Shown: piece after piece, positions 35,835 to 44,834 of the stretch | How positions within the stretch are numbered: position 1 is the first letter of the stretch | Layout: each line of letters opens with the position of its first letter | Origin: Gordonia malaquae NBRC 108250 | GTDB lineage: Bacteria; Actinomycetota; Actinomycetes; Mycobacteriales; Mycobacteriaceae | Direction of reading: 5' to 3' | Assembly (NCBI RefSeq): GCF_000344135.1 | Contig: NZ_BAOP01000033.1 | Span: 1-52,892, forward strand | DNA length: 52,892 nt | Notes under the pieces: generated by a model | What the model was told of the DNA's origin: nothing | What the model saw: the letters and a program-made list of their open reading frames with translations, nothing else | The model's database searches: none | Position numbers and translations under genes: made by a program

Positions 35835-37474
35835 TCGACGCCGACCTGCAGAAGAGTGGACGTCTGCCCCGTCTGATGCAGTTCCAGCTCGATGCCGCTG
35901 TAGTGCTTGCGCACGTGCTCGTTGATCGCCTCGAGCGTCTCTTCGTCGAGTCCTTCACCTGCCAACACGCTGACCATCTCGCCACCGGTGGCGAGCATCA
36001 GATCAAGAAGGGCGGTGGCGGCGTCCGCGGGCTGTTTGCCGATCACGAGGACGTCCGACCCGATGAGCCCGAGCGTGTCGCCGACCTCGCATGTCCCGGC
36101 GAGTGTGGTCAGCTTCCCGGACGAGATCATCAGCGATCCCCACCGCGTCCCGGCCGCCGCCTCGGCCATCGCGAAGGCGTCCACATCGGGTTCCTCACCC
36201 GGATCGTGGACGGCCAACGCCGAGAGGCACTGCACCATCGACAGCGTCGGTAGGAACACCACCGAACGCTGGGTGGACCGTGCTTCGGCACCGACGGTCA
36301 CCAGGTCTTGCGACGACATCATCCCGTTGCCCATCACCACGACGTGTGCGCTGTCCGTGGACCGAATCGCTTCGGCGAGGGTCGCCGCGTGCACGCCGTC
36401 GTCTGCGCGGACCACGGACGCTCCGGCTGCGGCGAACAACTCCTCCGCACCGTCTCCGCTCACCAGGGCGACGACTGCGCGCCGGAAACGGGGCGGAGGC
36501 TCGTTCGCACCCGGCGCCGCGTTCAGCGCGTCGAGCATGAAACAGCTGATCCGGATGTCGCGAATCTCGCCGAGCGCCAACCCCGCCTCGACGGCCGCAC
36601 CGGGCTCGTCGGTGTGCACGTGCACCGAGAACCGCTCCGCGACGTCGGAGCTGTCGCCGACGATGACGATCGAGTCGCCCAGCTCACCGAGCCGGTCACG
36701 CAGGCCTGCGATCTGCTTCGCGTCGGCGCCCTCCAAGAGGTACATCACCTCGAAATCAGTGTCGCCGTCTGCGGAACATGCGTGATCGACCAGACCGCCC
36801 GGCCCGGCGGTGGAGCCGCGGTACGCGCGACGTTTGTTCGCGACTCCTGTCACCACCGCGACCATCGCGTCGGCGATCACCAGGAACCCGCGGGCGCCGG
36901 CGTCGACGACGCCGGCCTCCGCCAGTTCCGGCATCTGCTCGGTGGTGAGGTCCAGAGCTTCGGCCGAGTCCTCGGCGACAGCACGCACGAGGTCGGCGGG
37001 CGAATCACTCACATGCGCAGACGCCGTCGCAGCAGCGACTTTGAGCAGGGTGAGGACGGTGCCCTCACGCGGTTCGCTGACCGCACGACGCGCCGAGAGT
37101 GACGCCAGACGCAGTCCGTTGGTGCACAGTTTGTTGAAGCCGATGTCGTCCTCGGCGATCCCCAAGTCCGCCGCATCCGCGAGTCCGACGAAGAGTTGCG
37201 CGAGGATCACTCCCGAATTGCCGCGCGCATTCGCGACGCATCCGTCGGCGAGCACCCTGGTGACCGTCGACAGGTCGGCATCGGCAGGCGCCTCATCGAG
37301 TGCCGCGACGGCGCCCGCCATCGTGTTCGCCATATTGCTACCGGTGTCCGAATCCGGAATCGGGAACACGTTGAGGTCGTTGATCTCTCCACGGAGGGAC
37401 GCGAGACCGTCGGCGCACGCGTGCGCCCAGTCGCGGATCAACTGCGGATTGACCGCGTTCCCACTCTTCGTCAT
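35831..37474 (-). CDS. DAK2/DegV-type kinase protein (DhaL-like, FakA-related)
   Basis: A 547-residue protein. The N-terminal DhaL-type kinase domain has DLNVFPIPDSDTGSNMANTM (metal and nucleotide site) and NARGNSGVILAQLF. A middle domain and a C-terminal DAK phosphatase/FakA-like region follow (VAVDTGE-like segments replaced by SGKLTTLAGTCEVGDTLGL). By relation to FakA it may phosphorylate a fatty acid carried by a DegV protein. In M. tuberculosis this gene is split (Rv2974c/Rv2975c); here it is intact. The ATG at 37474 is the one adjacent to the conserved start. An earlier ATG would add a poorly conserved 49-residue leader. Confidence 0.88.
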   Translation of the reverse strand: MTKSGNAVNPQLIRDWAHACADGLASLRGEINDLNVFPIPDSDTGSNMANTMAGAVAALDEAPADADLSTVTRVLADGCVANARGNSGVILAQLFVGLADAADLGIAEDDIGFNKLCTNGLRLASLSARRAVSEPREGTVLTLLKVAAATASAHVSDSPADLVRAVAEDSAEALDLTTEQMPELAEAGVVDAGARGFLVIADAMVAVVTGVANKRRAYRGSTAGPGGLVDHACSADGDTDFEVMYLLEGADAKQIAGLRDRLGELGDSIVIVGDSSDVAERFSVHVHTDEPGAAVEAGLALGEIRDIRISCFMLDALNAAPGANEPPPRFRRAVVALVSGDGAEELFAAAGASVVRADDGVHAATLAEAIRSTDSAHVVVMGNGMMSSQDLVTVGAEARSTQRSVVFLPTLSMVQCLSALAVHDPGEEPDVDAFAMAEAAAGTRWGSLMISSGKLTTLAGTCEVGDTLGLIGSDVLVIGKQPADAATALLDLMLATGGEMVSVLAGEGLDEETLEAINEHVRKHYSGIELELHQTGQTSTLLQVGVE

Positions 37475-37650
37475 TCGTCCACCCGCACTCTCTCGCACAC
37501 CCGACATGTCCGCCATCGGCACTCGCGGCCGACGTGAGTTGTGTCTGACGTTACCGTCGACCCCTGACACTCCTCTCGATCGCAGGGCGAACAGGGATTC
37601 GGCACGGCCCGATTTGGCCATGGCCTCTCGATGCGGTTATTGTTGTCGGG

Positions 37651-37679
37651 TTGCCTGTCGACCGCGTGGACTCTATGCC
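37651..37679 (+). promoter_or_regulatory. Candidate rpmB promoter
   Basis: TTGCCT (37651-37656), a 17-nt spacer and TATGCC (37674-37679) lie about 60 nt upstream of rpmB. No other gene fills the 261-nt gap between the DAK2 and rpmB starts; I see nothing else there. Confidence 0.4.
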
Positions 37680-37735
37680 CGCTGCACCCGACGGGCCGAT
37701 CACCACGACCATTGTTTCTACCAAGGGAGTTCGCC

Positions 37736-37924
37736 ATGGCTGCCGTTTGTGACGTTTGCGCCAAGAGCCCCGGCTTCGGCAAGTCGGTTTCGCACTCGCA
37801 CCGCCGCACCAACCGTCGCTGGAACCCGAACATCCAGTCGATCCGTGTCGCCGGAGCCTCGGGCAACAAGGTGCGCAAGAACGTCTGCACCTCGTGCCTG
37901 AAGGCCGGCAAGGCAACTGCCTGA
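37736..37924 (+). CDS. rpmB: 50S ribosomal protein L28
   Basis: A 62-residue L28 with four Cys in CDVC (about residues 5-8) and CTSC near the C-terminus, so it is the zinc-ribbon (C+) form. A typical core [15 protein letters not shown] is visible. AAGGGA precedes the ATG. Cys-containing L28 has Cys-less paralogues under zinc limitation in this order; this is the zinc-replete type. Confidence 0.97.
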   Translation: MAAVCDVCAKSPGFGKSVSHSHRRTNRRWNPNIQSIRVAGASGNKVRKNVCTSCLKAGKATA

Positions 37925-37950
37925 GTCGCAGCGCCTTCACGCTAGACCTG

Positions 37951-37978
37951 ATCGCCGTCCGGTTCGCCGGGCGGCGAT
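37951..37978 (+). terminator. UUCG-loop hairpin after rpmB
   Basis: A 12-bp stem (37951-37962 / 37967-37978) with one T-G pair is closed by a stable TTCG tetraloop and followed by TCTGT. Confidence 0.65.
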
Positions 37979-38023
37979 TCTGTCGTCTGGACGCCCTCGA
38001 GCAGAGGTGTCCGACGAGCATCG

Positions 38024-38029
38024 TAGACT
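38024..38029 (+). promoter_or_regulatory. -10 box (TAGACT), leaderless promoter
   Basis: TAGACT ends 6 nt before the ATG at 38036. The nearby CCGGGG does not resemble a well-placed Shine-Dalgarno sequence. Confidence 0.45.
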
Positions 38030-38035
38030 CCGGGG

Positions 38036-38833
38036 ATGACCTCCCCCTCCTCTGAGATGATCACCCTCGACGCCGATGGTGTTCTGACACTGCCGATCTC
38101 GACTGCCGACAACGGCACCGCACTCGACCACGACCTCGTCCTCGCGGGGACCGAGGCACTGCTCGACGTGACACGCGGCGTGCGCGACGCCGGCGCGATT
38201 CTCCTGACCGGCGCGGGCAAGAACTTCTGCGCGGGCGGCAACGTCGCGAAGTTCGCCGAAGCCGACGATCGCGCCGAGTACCTCCGCGGCCTCGCGGACG
38301 ACCTGCACCGGTTCATCAAGGTCCTCTACCAGACCCGACTGCCTGTCGTCGCGGCAGTGAGCGGCTGGGCCGCCGGTGCGGGGATGAGTCTGGTGCTCCA
38401 CGCCGACGTCGCTGTCGGCGGGACACGCACCCGCCTCCGTCCCGCTTACCCCGGCATCGGCCTGTCACCGGACGGCGGCATGTCGTGGGCCCTTCCCCGC
38501 ACCGTCGGCGCGGCCCGCGCACGGCACATCATCATGACCGACCAGATCATCGACGCTGCGCGCGCATTGGATCTCGGCATCCTCGCCGAAGTCGTCGAAG
38601 ACGACGCTGTGGCCGACACCGCCCGCGCGACCGCCGCGAAGCTCGCTGCGGGACCCCGCGGGTCCTTCGCCGCCATCCGTGACCTTGTGCACGCGTCCGC
38701 CTCACGCACGCTGACCGATCAGATGGACGCAGAGGCGGCCTCTATCTCGTCACTGTCGACCACCGGCGAGGGCGTCGAAGGTGTCGACGCGTTTCTCGCC
38801 AAACGCGCGCCCGACTTCCGCGCGGCGCGCTGA
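38036..38833 (+). CDS. Enoyl-CoA hydratase/isomerase family protein
   Basis: A 265-residue crotonase-fold protein. The oxyanion-hole segments read GAGKNFCAGGNVAKF and GWAAGAGMSLVLHADVAV, with the C-terminal DAEAASISSLSTT helix typical of the family. It acts in acyl-CoA metabolism, and the exact reaction is not clear from sequence: the usual second catalytic Glu is replaced in YPGIGLSPDGGMSWALP by Asp-Gly. It is a monocistronic gene with a leaderless-type promoter. Confidence 0.9.
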   Translation: MTSPSSEMITLDADGVLTLPISTADNGTALDHDLVLAGTEALLDVTRGVRDAGAILLTGAGKNFCAGGNVAKFAEADDRAEYLRGLADDLHRFIKVLYQTRLPVVAAVSGWAAGAGMSLVLHADVAVGGTRTRLRPAYPGIGLSPDGGMSWALPRTVGAARARHIIMTDQIIDAARALDLGILAEVVEDDAVADTARATAAKLAAGPRGSFAAIRDLVHASASRTLTDQMDAEAASISSLSTTGEGVEGVDAFLAKRAPDFRAAR

Positions 38834-38838
38834 CCGCG

Positions 38839-38903
38839 TCTCGACTGCGCTCGACGATCGGAACCGCCTGCGCGGTCCATCAGCTCCTCGAGCGCAGTCG
38901 AGA
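38839..38903. repeat. REP-like inverted repeat, 16-bp perfect arms
   Basis: Arms 38839-38854 and 38888-38903 are perfect inverted copies with a 33-nt loop that contains a smaller ACCGC/GCGGT pair. It fills the gap between two convergent genes, the hydratase gene and ung. It may be a bidirectional terminator or a dispersed palindromic repeat. Confidence 0.7.
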
Positions 38904-38905
38904 GG

Positions 38906-39583
38906 TCACGGAAGGCGCCAGTCGACGGGTTCCGCGCCGAGGTCGAGGAGTTCCTCGTTCGCCCGACTGAACGGTTTGGAGCCGAAGAACCCTCGCGAGG
39001 CCGACAGCGGCGACGGGTGCACCGATTCGATTGTCGGGACGTCGGGAAGCCATTCGGCGAGATTCCGCGCATCGTTGCCCCACAGGATCGCGACGAGCGG
39101 CTCGTCACGAGAAGCGAGTGCTTTGATCGCGCACTCGGTGACGGCCTCCCATCCCTTCTTGCGGTGCGAACCCGCGTCGCCGGGGGCGACGGTCAACACT
39201 CTGTTCAACAGGAGGACACCCGCCTCCACCCACGGGGTGAGATCGCCGTTCGACGGCTGCGGGTAGCCCAGGTCGTCGCAGTATTCGGCGTAGATGTTCT
39301 GCAGAGACCGCGGGATCGGACGGACGTCCGGTGCGACTGAGAAGCTGAGTCCGACGGCGTGGCCAGGCGTCGGGTACGGGTCCTGTCCGACGATCAGGAC
39401 CCGGACGTCGTCGAACGGTTGCATGAAGGCGCGCAGCACGTTCTTGCCCGCGGGCAGATAGCGGCGGCCTTCCGCGTTCTCGGCGCGTAGGAAGTCGCCC
39501 ATCGCGGCGATCTGTTCCTCCACCGGCGCCAGTGCGTGCGCCCATCCGGGATCGAGCAGTTCGATCAGCGGTGTCCGGGTCAT
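38906..39583 (-). CDS. ung: Uracil-DNA glycosylase
   Basis: A 225-residue family 1 UDG that removes uracil from DNA. It has the catalytic motif [11 protein letters not shown], the DNA-binding [13 protein letters not shown] and the [10 protein letters not shown] strand. The ATG overlaps the stop of the next gene upstream by 4 nt. A longer ORF upstream is antisense overlap. Confidence 0.97.
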   Translation of the reverse strand: MTRTPLIELLDPGWAHALAPVEEQIAAMGDFLRAENAEGRRYLPAGKNVLRAFMQPFDDVRVLIVGQDPYPTPGHAVGLSFSVAPDVRPIPRSLQNIYAEYCDDLGYPQPSNGDLTPWVEAGVLLLNRVLTVAPGDAGSHRKKGWEAVTECAIKALASRDEPLVAILWGNDARNLAEWLPDVPTIESVHPSPLSASRGFFGSKPFSRANEELLDLGAEPVDWRLP

Positions 39584-40104
39584 CCGTCGATCCTCCGGAG
39601 GTTGTCGCGGTAGAACTGCGCGTTCTGGAAGTAGAGTTCGGTGTTGCCCTCGACGTGCCCCTCCGGGACCACGTGGCCTTCGCGGATCTTCGCGGGCACA
39701 CCGAGCGCCATCGACCGCTCCGGCATGGTGAAACCGTAGGGCACCACCGCACCGGCGCCGACGACGCTGCCCGCCCCGATCGTCGAGCCGTTGAGGACGA
39801 CCGACCCCGACGCGATCAGGCAGTTGTCGCCGATGTCCGCGCCCTCGATGTGGGCGTTGTGTCCGACGACGCAGCCGGCTCCGATCACGGTGGCGTCGAC
39901 GAACGTGCAGTGGATGACGGTGCCGTCCTGAATGTTTGTGCGTGCCCCGATGGTGATGGTCCCGTAGTCGCCGCGAAGGACGGCTCCGGGCCACACCGAT
40001 ACTCCGTCGCCGAGCGTGACGGCGCCGATCACGGTCGCGTCGGGGTGGATGAAGACGTCTTTTCCGAGGGTCGGCTCACGATCGCCGAGTGCGTACACAG
40101 CCAT
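39580..40104 (-). CDS. Gamma-carbonic-anhydrase-like hexapeptide-repeat protein
   Basis: A 174-residue left-handed beta-helix protein with hexapeptide repeats ([28 protein letters not shown]) and the metal-ligand His residues in VIHCTFVD and [10 protein letters not shown]. It is of the YrdA/PaaY gamma-CA-like type. True carbonic anhydrase activity is not certain. It lies 20 nt downstream of thiL and is coupled to ung. Confidence 0.9.
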   Translation of the reverse strand: MAVYALGDREPTLGKDVFIHPDATVIGAVTLGDGVSVWPGAVLRGDYGTITIGARTNIQDGTVIHCTFVDATVIGAGCVVGHNAHIEGADIGDNCLIASGSVVLNGSTIGAGSVVGAGAVVPYGFTMPERSMALGVPAKIREGHVVPEGHVEGNTELYFQNAQFYRDNLRRIDG

Positions 40105-40124
40105 GCGTCGATCTAAGCATCCGA

Positions 40125-41108
40125 TCAGTTCTCGGTGAACGACTGCCAACCGCGAACTGCGCCGACGACCTCGCCGTCGATGTACGCGCCGTCGCCGTCG
40201 GAGACTCGTCCGATGCGCGTCCAGCCCGGCGGGACGTCGCCTGCGGGGAACGCTGCGAGCAGTACGTGGTCCTCGCCGCCTCCGAGGGCCCAGCGCACCG
40301 GGTCCACTCCGAGCGCTGCACTGACGGCGTCGAGCCACGCGGCCCGCGGGACCAGGTCGGAGTCGACGTCGAGCCGCACACCGGACGATGCGGCGACGGT
40401 GACGAGTTCCTCGACGAGGCCGTCGGAGACATCGGTCATGGCCGTCGCTCCGGCTCGTGCCGCCGCAGGTCCAGCCCTCAGATCCGGCTGAGGCAACCGG
40501 TAGGCGGCCACTGCCTCGGCGTGCGTGTCGACGAGGGCAGGATCGGCGCCGTGTTCCACGGCGGACAACACGGCGAGCCCACCCGCCGCTCCCCCGAGGG
40601 GCCCGCTCACCGCCAGCAGATCACCGGCACGCGCGCCCGACAGCGTCGCAGGCGCGACGTCGTCGAGGACGCCGATCGAGGTGACCGTGATGACAACGGT
40701 CGGAGACGATACGAGATCACCGCCGAGGACTCGAGCGCCGTAGGCATGGGCCTGCTCGACGATGCCCGCATTGAGCGCGAGCAGACGCTCGACAACGGTC
40801 TCCGGGGGGCACGCGATGGACACCGTCACCCCGGTCAGCCGTCCGCCCATCGCAGCGATGTCGGCTGCACTCTGCACCACGGCGCGGGCGCCGATCTGCT
40901 CCGGTGTCGACCAGTCGAACCGGAAGTGCCTGCCGACGACGGCGGTGTCGGTGCTCACCACGACCGGCCCGTGGGAGAGGAAGACCGCAGCATCGTCACC
41001 GGAGCCGATGACCACGTCGCCCGGCAGAGTTCCGGAGGTCCGTCCGACCGCCGCCTCGGTGAACCGCGCGATCAGTTCACGCTCCCCGATCTCACCCACA
41101 GTCGTCAC
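40125..41108 (-). CDS. thiL: Thiamine-monophosphate kinase
   Basis: A 327-residue ThiL that makes thiamine diphosphate from thiamine monophosphate. It contains GSGDDAAVF, VVSTDTAVVGRHFRFDW (substrate/metal site) and TAMTDVSDGLVEEL. It starts at a GTG. A TAGGAT box lies 7 nt upstream, consistent with a leaderless message. No TPP riboswitch is visible in the short divergent gap. Confidence 0.95.
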   Translation of the reverse strand: MTTVGEIGERELIARFTEAAVGRTSGTLPGDVVIGSGDDAAVFLSHGPVVVSTDTAVVGRHFRFDWSTPEQIGARAVVQSAADIAAMGGRLTGVTVSIACPPETVVERLLALNAGIVEQAHAYGARVLGGDLVSSPTVVITVTSIGVLDDVAPATLSGARAGDLLAVSGPLGGAAGGLAVLSAVEHGADPALVDTHAEAVAAYRLPQPDLRAGPAAARAGATAMTDVSDGLVEELVTVAASSGVRLDVDSDLVPRAAWLDAVSAALGVDPVRWALGGGEDHVLLAAFPAGDVPPGWTRIGRVSDGDGAYIDGEVVGAVRGWQSFTEN

Positions 41109-41115
41109 GGCGTGA

Positions 41116-41121
41116 ATCCTA
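41116..41121 (-). promoter_or_regulatory. -10 box (TAGGAT) of thiL
   Basis: TAGGAT on the minus strand ends 7 nt before the thiL GTG. Confidence 0.4.
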
Positions 41122-41157
41122 CGGGTCCCGACGGGCGGCCCCGCATCGTCGGGGACC

Positions 41158-41163
41158 TACCCT
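41158..41163 (+). promoter_or_regulatory. -10 box (TACCCT) of the DUF3515 gene
   Basis: TACCCT lies 6 nt before the ATG at 41170, giving a leaderless transcript. It is divergent from the thiL promoter. Confidence 0.4.
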
Positions 41164-41169
41164 TGACTC

Positions 41170-41721
41170 ATGGCGACTAACCCTGACGACGAGACCGGCC
41201 GCGAGGACGCACGACTGAGCCCCGCGTTGATCGCGACGCTGGTCGCCGTACCCGTCGCGGTGATCGCACTGTTCATCACCTTCGCCGCCATCAAGTCCTC
41301 CAACCGTCCGGACGCCGATCCGATCCCGGTCGAGAGCTACTCCCTCGCGCAGGGCGAAGGCGCTGATCAGTGCCCGGCGTTCATCAAAGCGCTCCCCGAC
41401 ACCCTCGGCGACTTCACCGACAAGTCCGTCGACGGCTCGACAGTCCGGTGGACGCAGGCCGACTCCGAGCCGATCGTGCTGCGCTGCGGCGTGACCCGCC
41501 CGGCCGAGTTGGCACCGACCAGTTCCCTTCAGGTAATCGACCCGGTCCAGTGGTTCATGACCGACACGATCGAGGATCGTGGGCAGGTGTACGTGTGCGT
41601 CGACCACCGTCCGTACATCGCGATGTGGATCCCCGTGGGCGCAGGCAACGCACCGTTGACGGATGTGTCGAACCTGATCGCGCGGACTCTCACCCGTGCT
41701 CCCCTCGACTTCGGCAAGTAG
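41170..41721 (+). CDS. DUF3515 membrane-anchored protein
   Basis: A 183-residue protein with one N-terminal membrane helix (LIATLVAVPVAVIALFITFAAI, 18-39) and an extracytoplasmic domain with conserved QCPAFIKALPDTL, VLRCGVTRP and two Cys pairs' worth of positions (QCPAF, RCGV, YVCVDH). It is a DUF3515 member, as Rv2980 by position. Function is unknown. The TerD/VWA gene follows after 12 nt. Confidence 0.88.
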   Translation: MATNPDDETGREDARLSPALIATLVAVPVAVIALFITFAAIKSSNRPDADPIPVESYSLAQGEGADQCPAFIKALPDTLGDFTDKSVDGSTVRWTQADSEPIVLRCGVTRPAELAPTSSLQVIDPVQWFMTDTIEDRGQVYVCVDHRPYIAMWIPVGAGNAPLTDVSNLIARTLTRAPLDFGK

Positions 41722-41733
41722 AGAGTCTCCGGT

Positions 41734-42987
41734 ATGACCCAGTCGCTCACGCGCGGACAGAACGCCTCCCTCCCGTCCGGCGCGACCCGCTTGACGATCG
41801 AGGTCAGCGGCGCGTCCGCAGACATCCTCGCCTTCCAGCTCGACACGAATCGCAGGGTCCGGTCCGACGCCGACTTCGTGTTCTTCAATCAGCCTCGCTC
41901 ACCCGAGGGCGCCGTCACACTCGACGGGCCCACGCGGCTGTCTGTCCACCTGCCGTCGGTTCCCGCAGACGTCTCCCGCATCGCGATCGCCGTCGCCGCG
42001 GACACCGCGTTGTCGTCCACCGGCTTGAGCACCACGATCAGGAGCGATGACGGCGCCGTCGTGACCGCGCCCGCCGAAGGACTGACCACCGAGCAGGCCG
42101 CGATCCTCGTCGAGGTCTATCGGCGCGACGGCGCGTGGAAGGTCCGCAGCGAATCCGCAGGGTGGACCTCCGGTTTCGCAGCTCTCGTCCGGGAACTCGG
42201 AGTGACCGTCGATGAGGAGCCTGCGACAGCGCCCGCACCGACGATTCGCATGGTCAAGGGCGAGGAGAAACTGTCGCTTGAGAAGCGGCAGAAACTGAAC
42301 CTCCGCAAGGAGGCCGTACACAAGGTGCTGCTCACCAAGGGCGCGGCTGGGGCGACCGCCCGCGTGATCATGGTGATCGACAAGACGGGCTCGATGTCGT
42401 CGCTCTATCGGCGAGGCACGGTTCACCGTGCGGTCGAGCGCATGGTTCCGGTGGCGACTCAGCTCGACAGCGACGGCGACCTCGAGGCCTACCTGTACGC
42501 GAAGTCGTATGTGAAGCTGCCGAACGTGACCGTGGCGACGGCCGATCTGTGGATCGACACTTTTGTCCACCTCAGCGGCACCCACGGCGCACCGATCACC
42601 ACGCCGATCGACTACAAGCGGATCGGCGCAGTCAACGAGGAACTGCCGATCATGCAGGCGATCCTCGACGATCTCCCCGACCGCCAGCCCGTGTTGGTCC
42701 TCTTCTTCACCGACGGCGGCTTCTATTCGAAGGTCCCGCAGATCCGGAACCTCATCGGCGGCGCGGCCACCCGGCCGGTGTTCTGGCAGTTCATCGGACT
42801 CGGAAAGAACAACTTCGGTGTACTGACCGAACTCGACACCCTCGCCGGCCGTGTCGTGGACAACGCAGGGTTCTTCCAGATCGACGACCTCGATCGCATC
42901 AGCGACGCCGACCTCTACGACCGCCTGCTCGGCGAGTTCCCCGACTGGCTGCGTGCCGCCGGGGCTGCCGGAATCATCGACCGGTAG
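41734..42987 (+). CDS. TerD-domain/VWA protein (TerF-like)
   Basis: A 417-residue protein. Residues about 1-140 form a TerD-like calcium-binding domain (LPSGATRLTIEVSG...SDADFVFFNQPRSPEGAV). The C-terminal half is a VWA domain with the MIDAS motif DKTGSMSS at about residue 217. Such proteins occur in tellurite or stress-response gene sets (TerF). No terB, C or Z partners are present here. In M. tuberculosis this position holds ddlA, which is missing from this window. Function is unknown. Confidence 0.88.
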   Translation: MTQSLTRGQNASLPSGATRLTIEVSGASADILAFQLDTNRRVRSDADFVFFNQPRSPEGAVTLDGPTRLSVHLPSVPADVSRIAIAVAADTALSSTGLSTTIRSDDGAVVTAPAEGLTTEQAAILVEVYRRDGAWKVRSESAGWTSGFAALVRELGVTVDEEPATAPAPTIRMVKGEEKLSLEKRQKLNLRKEAVHKVLLTKGAAGATARVIMVIDKTGSMSSLYRRGTVHRAVERMVPVATQLDSDGDLEAYLYAKSYVKLPNVTVATADLWIDTFVHLSGTHGAPITTPIDYKRIGAVNEELPIMQAILDDLPDRQPVLVLFFTDGGFYSKVPQIRNLIGGAATRPVFWQFIGLGKNNFGVLTELDTLAGRVVDNAGFFQIDDLDRISDADLYDRLLGEFPDWLRAAGAAGIIDR

Positions 42988-43005
42988 ACGGTTGCCGTCG
43001 AGCGG

Positions 43006-44019
43006 TCAGGCGTGACTGCCGTACACCTCGGGCTTGGGGCTGCGACCGAGGAGCGCGACGGCCATCTCCTGGACTGTCATGCCCTCGTTGCAGACGGCGT
43101 ACACGGCTTCGGTGAGCGGCATGTCGACGCCGTGCTGCTGCCCGAGTGCACGGACCGATCGGCATGACTTGACGCCCTCCGCCACCTGGCCGTTGGTGGC
43201 CGCCTGCGCCTCGTCGAGCGTCGCGCCCTCACCGAGACGCGCCCCGAAGGTGCGGTTGCGGGACAGCGGCGACGAGCAGGTCGCCACGAGGTCGCCGATG
43301 CCGGCCAGTCCGGCGAGCGTGGTGATGTCCGCTCCGAGGGCCGCGCCGAGTCGGATGGTCTCGGCGAGGCCGCGGGTGATGATCGTCGCGATCGTGTTCT
43401 GGCCGTACCCCATGCCCGCCGCGATGCCGCAGGCGAGGGCGATGACGTTCTTCGCCGCTCCGCCGATCTCGCAGCCGACGACGTCGGTGTTCGTGTAGGG
43501 GCGGAAGTAGCCGGTGCCGAATGCCGCCTGCACGCGCTTCGCCTGCGCCTCGTCGACACAAGCGATCACCGTCGCCGCCGGCTGTTCCAGCGCGACCTCT
43601 TTCGCCAGATTCGGACCCGACAGCACCGCGATCTGACGGGCCGGGAAGCCGCTGACCTCCGCGATCACCTCGCTCATGCGCTTCCCCGAGCTGACCTCGA
43701 CGCCCTTGGCCAACGACAGCAGAATCGCGTCGGGCGAGATGTGATCGAGCCACTGGGCGAGATTGTCGCGCAGTGACTGCGACGGAACAGCGCAAACGAC
43801 GAGCTCGCGACCGGCCAGTGCCTCGGCGGGAGAGCTGACCGCGGTCAGATTGTCCGGCAGGGTGATTCCCGGCAGATAGTCGCCGTTCTCATGCCCGGTG
43901 GTGATCTGCTCGGCGAGTTCAGGTCGGCGCGCCCACATGACCACGTCGTTCCCCGCGTCCGCAAGGACCTTCGCCACCGCTGTTCCCCACGATCCGGAAC
44001 CCATCACCACAGCACGCAC
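43006..44019 (-). CDS. gpsA: Glycerol-3-phosphate dehydrogenase [NAD(P)+]
   Basis: A 337-residue enzyme that makes sn-glycerol-3-phosphate from dihydroxyacetone phosphate for lipids. It has the Rossmann motif [14 protein letters not shown] and the catalytic Lys in [16 protein letters not shown]. It starts with a GTG after GAGGAG and is divergent from cofC. Confidence 0.96.
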   Translation of the reverse strand: MRAVVMGSGSWGTAVAKVLADAGNDVVMWARRPELAEQITTGHENGDYLPGITLPDNLTAVSSPAEALAGRELVVCAVPSQSLRDNLAQWLDHISPDAILLSLAKGVEVSSGKRMSEVIAEVSGFPARQIAVLSGPNLAKEVALEQPAATVIACVDEAQAKRVQAAFGTGYFRPYTNTDVVGCEIGGAAKNVIALACGIAAGMGYGQNTIATIITRGLAETIRLGAALGADITTLAGLAGIGDLVATCSSPLSRNRTFGARLGEGATLDEAQAATNGQVAEGVKSCRSVRALGQQHGVDMPLTEAVYAVCNEGMTVQEMAVALLGRSPKPEVYGSHA

Positions 44020-44139
44020 ACGAACTCCTCATCCGATCCTCGACGCAAGTGCGTCCAGACTAGTGCCATGCAGCTACCGGCTTCGGCGAAACCGCGTCGG
44101 CGGGGGCACCCGGTGGTGCCAACAGACGAATGGAGCACC

Positions 44140-44805
44140 ATGGTCGACATGGGAGTCCGGCCGTCCGCAGCACCCGAGACCACTGTTGTACTCGCGGTCA
44201 AAGCTCTCGACGACGCGAAGAGCCGCCTCCGTCCGCTCCCCCCAGCGCACGACGACCGCCCGGCCCTCGTCGTCGCAATGCTCACCGACACGTTGACGGC
44301 TGTCGTCGCCGCAGGGCCGCGGCGGATCGTCGTCGTGAGCCCAGACGTCCGCGTGCACACGATCGCCTCCGACTTCGGTGCGGTCACCGTCGACGAACCG
44401 ACCAGCAGGCCCGCAGGCTGGACTGCGTTGAACGCGGCGCTCGCACACGGCGCCGCCGCCTTCGACGGGCCGATCGCGTATCTGCAGGCCGATCTCCCCG
44501 CGATGCGGGCGAGGTCGCTGCAGGAAGCTCTCGACGAGGCGGCGGACGAGCTGGTCGACGCGCCTGCCGCGTTCGTCTCCGACCGGGCGGGAACGGGAAC
44601 CGCCCTGCTGGTCGCCGGACCGTCGTTCCGACCACTGTTCGGCGTCGGCTCGGCGGCCGCTCACCGGGCCGCGGCGGCGGTGGAGCTCGATCCGGACCAC
44701 TCACGCTGGCCGGATCTGCGGACCGACATCGACACCCCGGACGACCTCGCCGCCGCACGAGTCCTCGGTCTCGGCGGCACCACGTCGCAGCTGCTCCTGG
44801 GCTGA
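44140..44805 (+). CDS. cofC: 2-phospho-L-lactate guanylyltransferase CofC-like
   Basis: A 221-residue GTP-dependent nucleotidyltransferase of coenzyme F420 synthesis, similar to Rv2983. It has [14 protein letters not shown], the acidic substrate site in [10 protein letters not shown] and DVDTPDDL-like [11 protein letters not shown] near the end. In mycobacteria it uses phosphoenolpyruvate. The ATG at 44140 (GGAGC upstream) is preferred; an ATG at 44068 would add 24 low-complexity residues. Confidence 0.92.
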   Translation: MVDMGVRPSAAPETTVVLAVKALDDAKSRLRPLPPAHDDRPALVVAMLTDTLTAVVAAGPRRIVVVSPDVRVHTIASDFGAVTVDEPTSRPAGWTALNAALAHGAAAFDGPIAYLQADLPAMRARSLQEALDEAADELVDAPAAFVSDRAGTGTALLVAGPSFRPLFGVGSAAAHRAAAAVELDPDHSRWPDLRTDIDTPDDLAAARVLGLGGTTSQLLLG

Positions 44806-44834
44806 TGCCCGTCAGCAGGACAACCTGCGAACAC

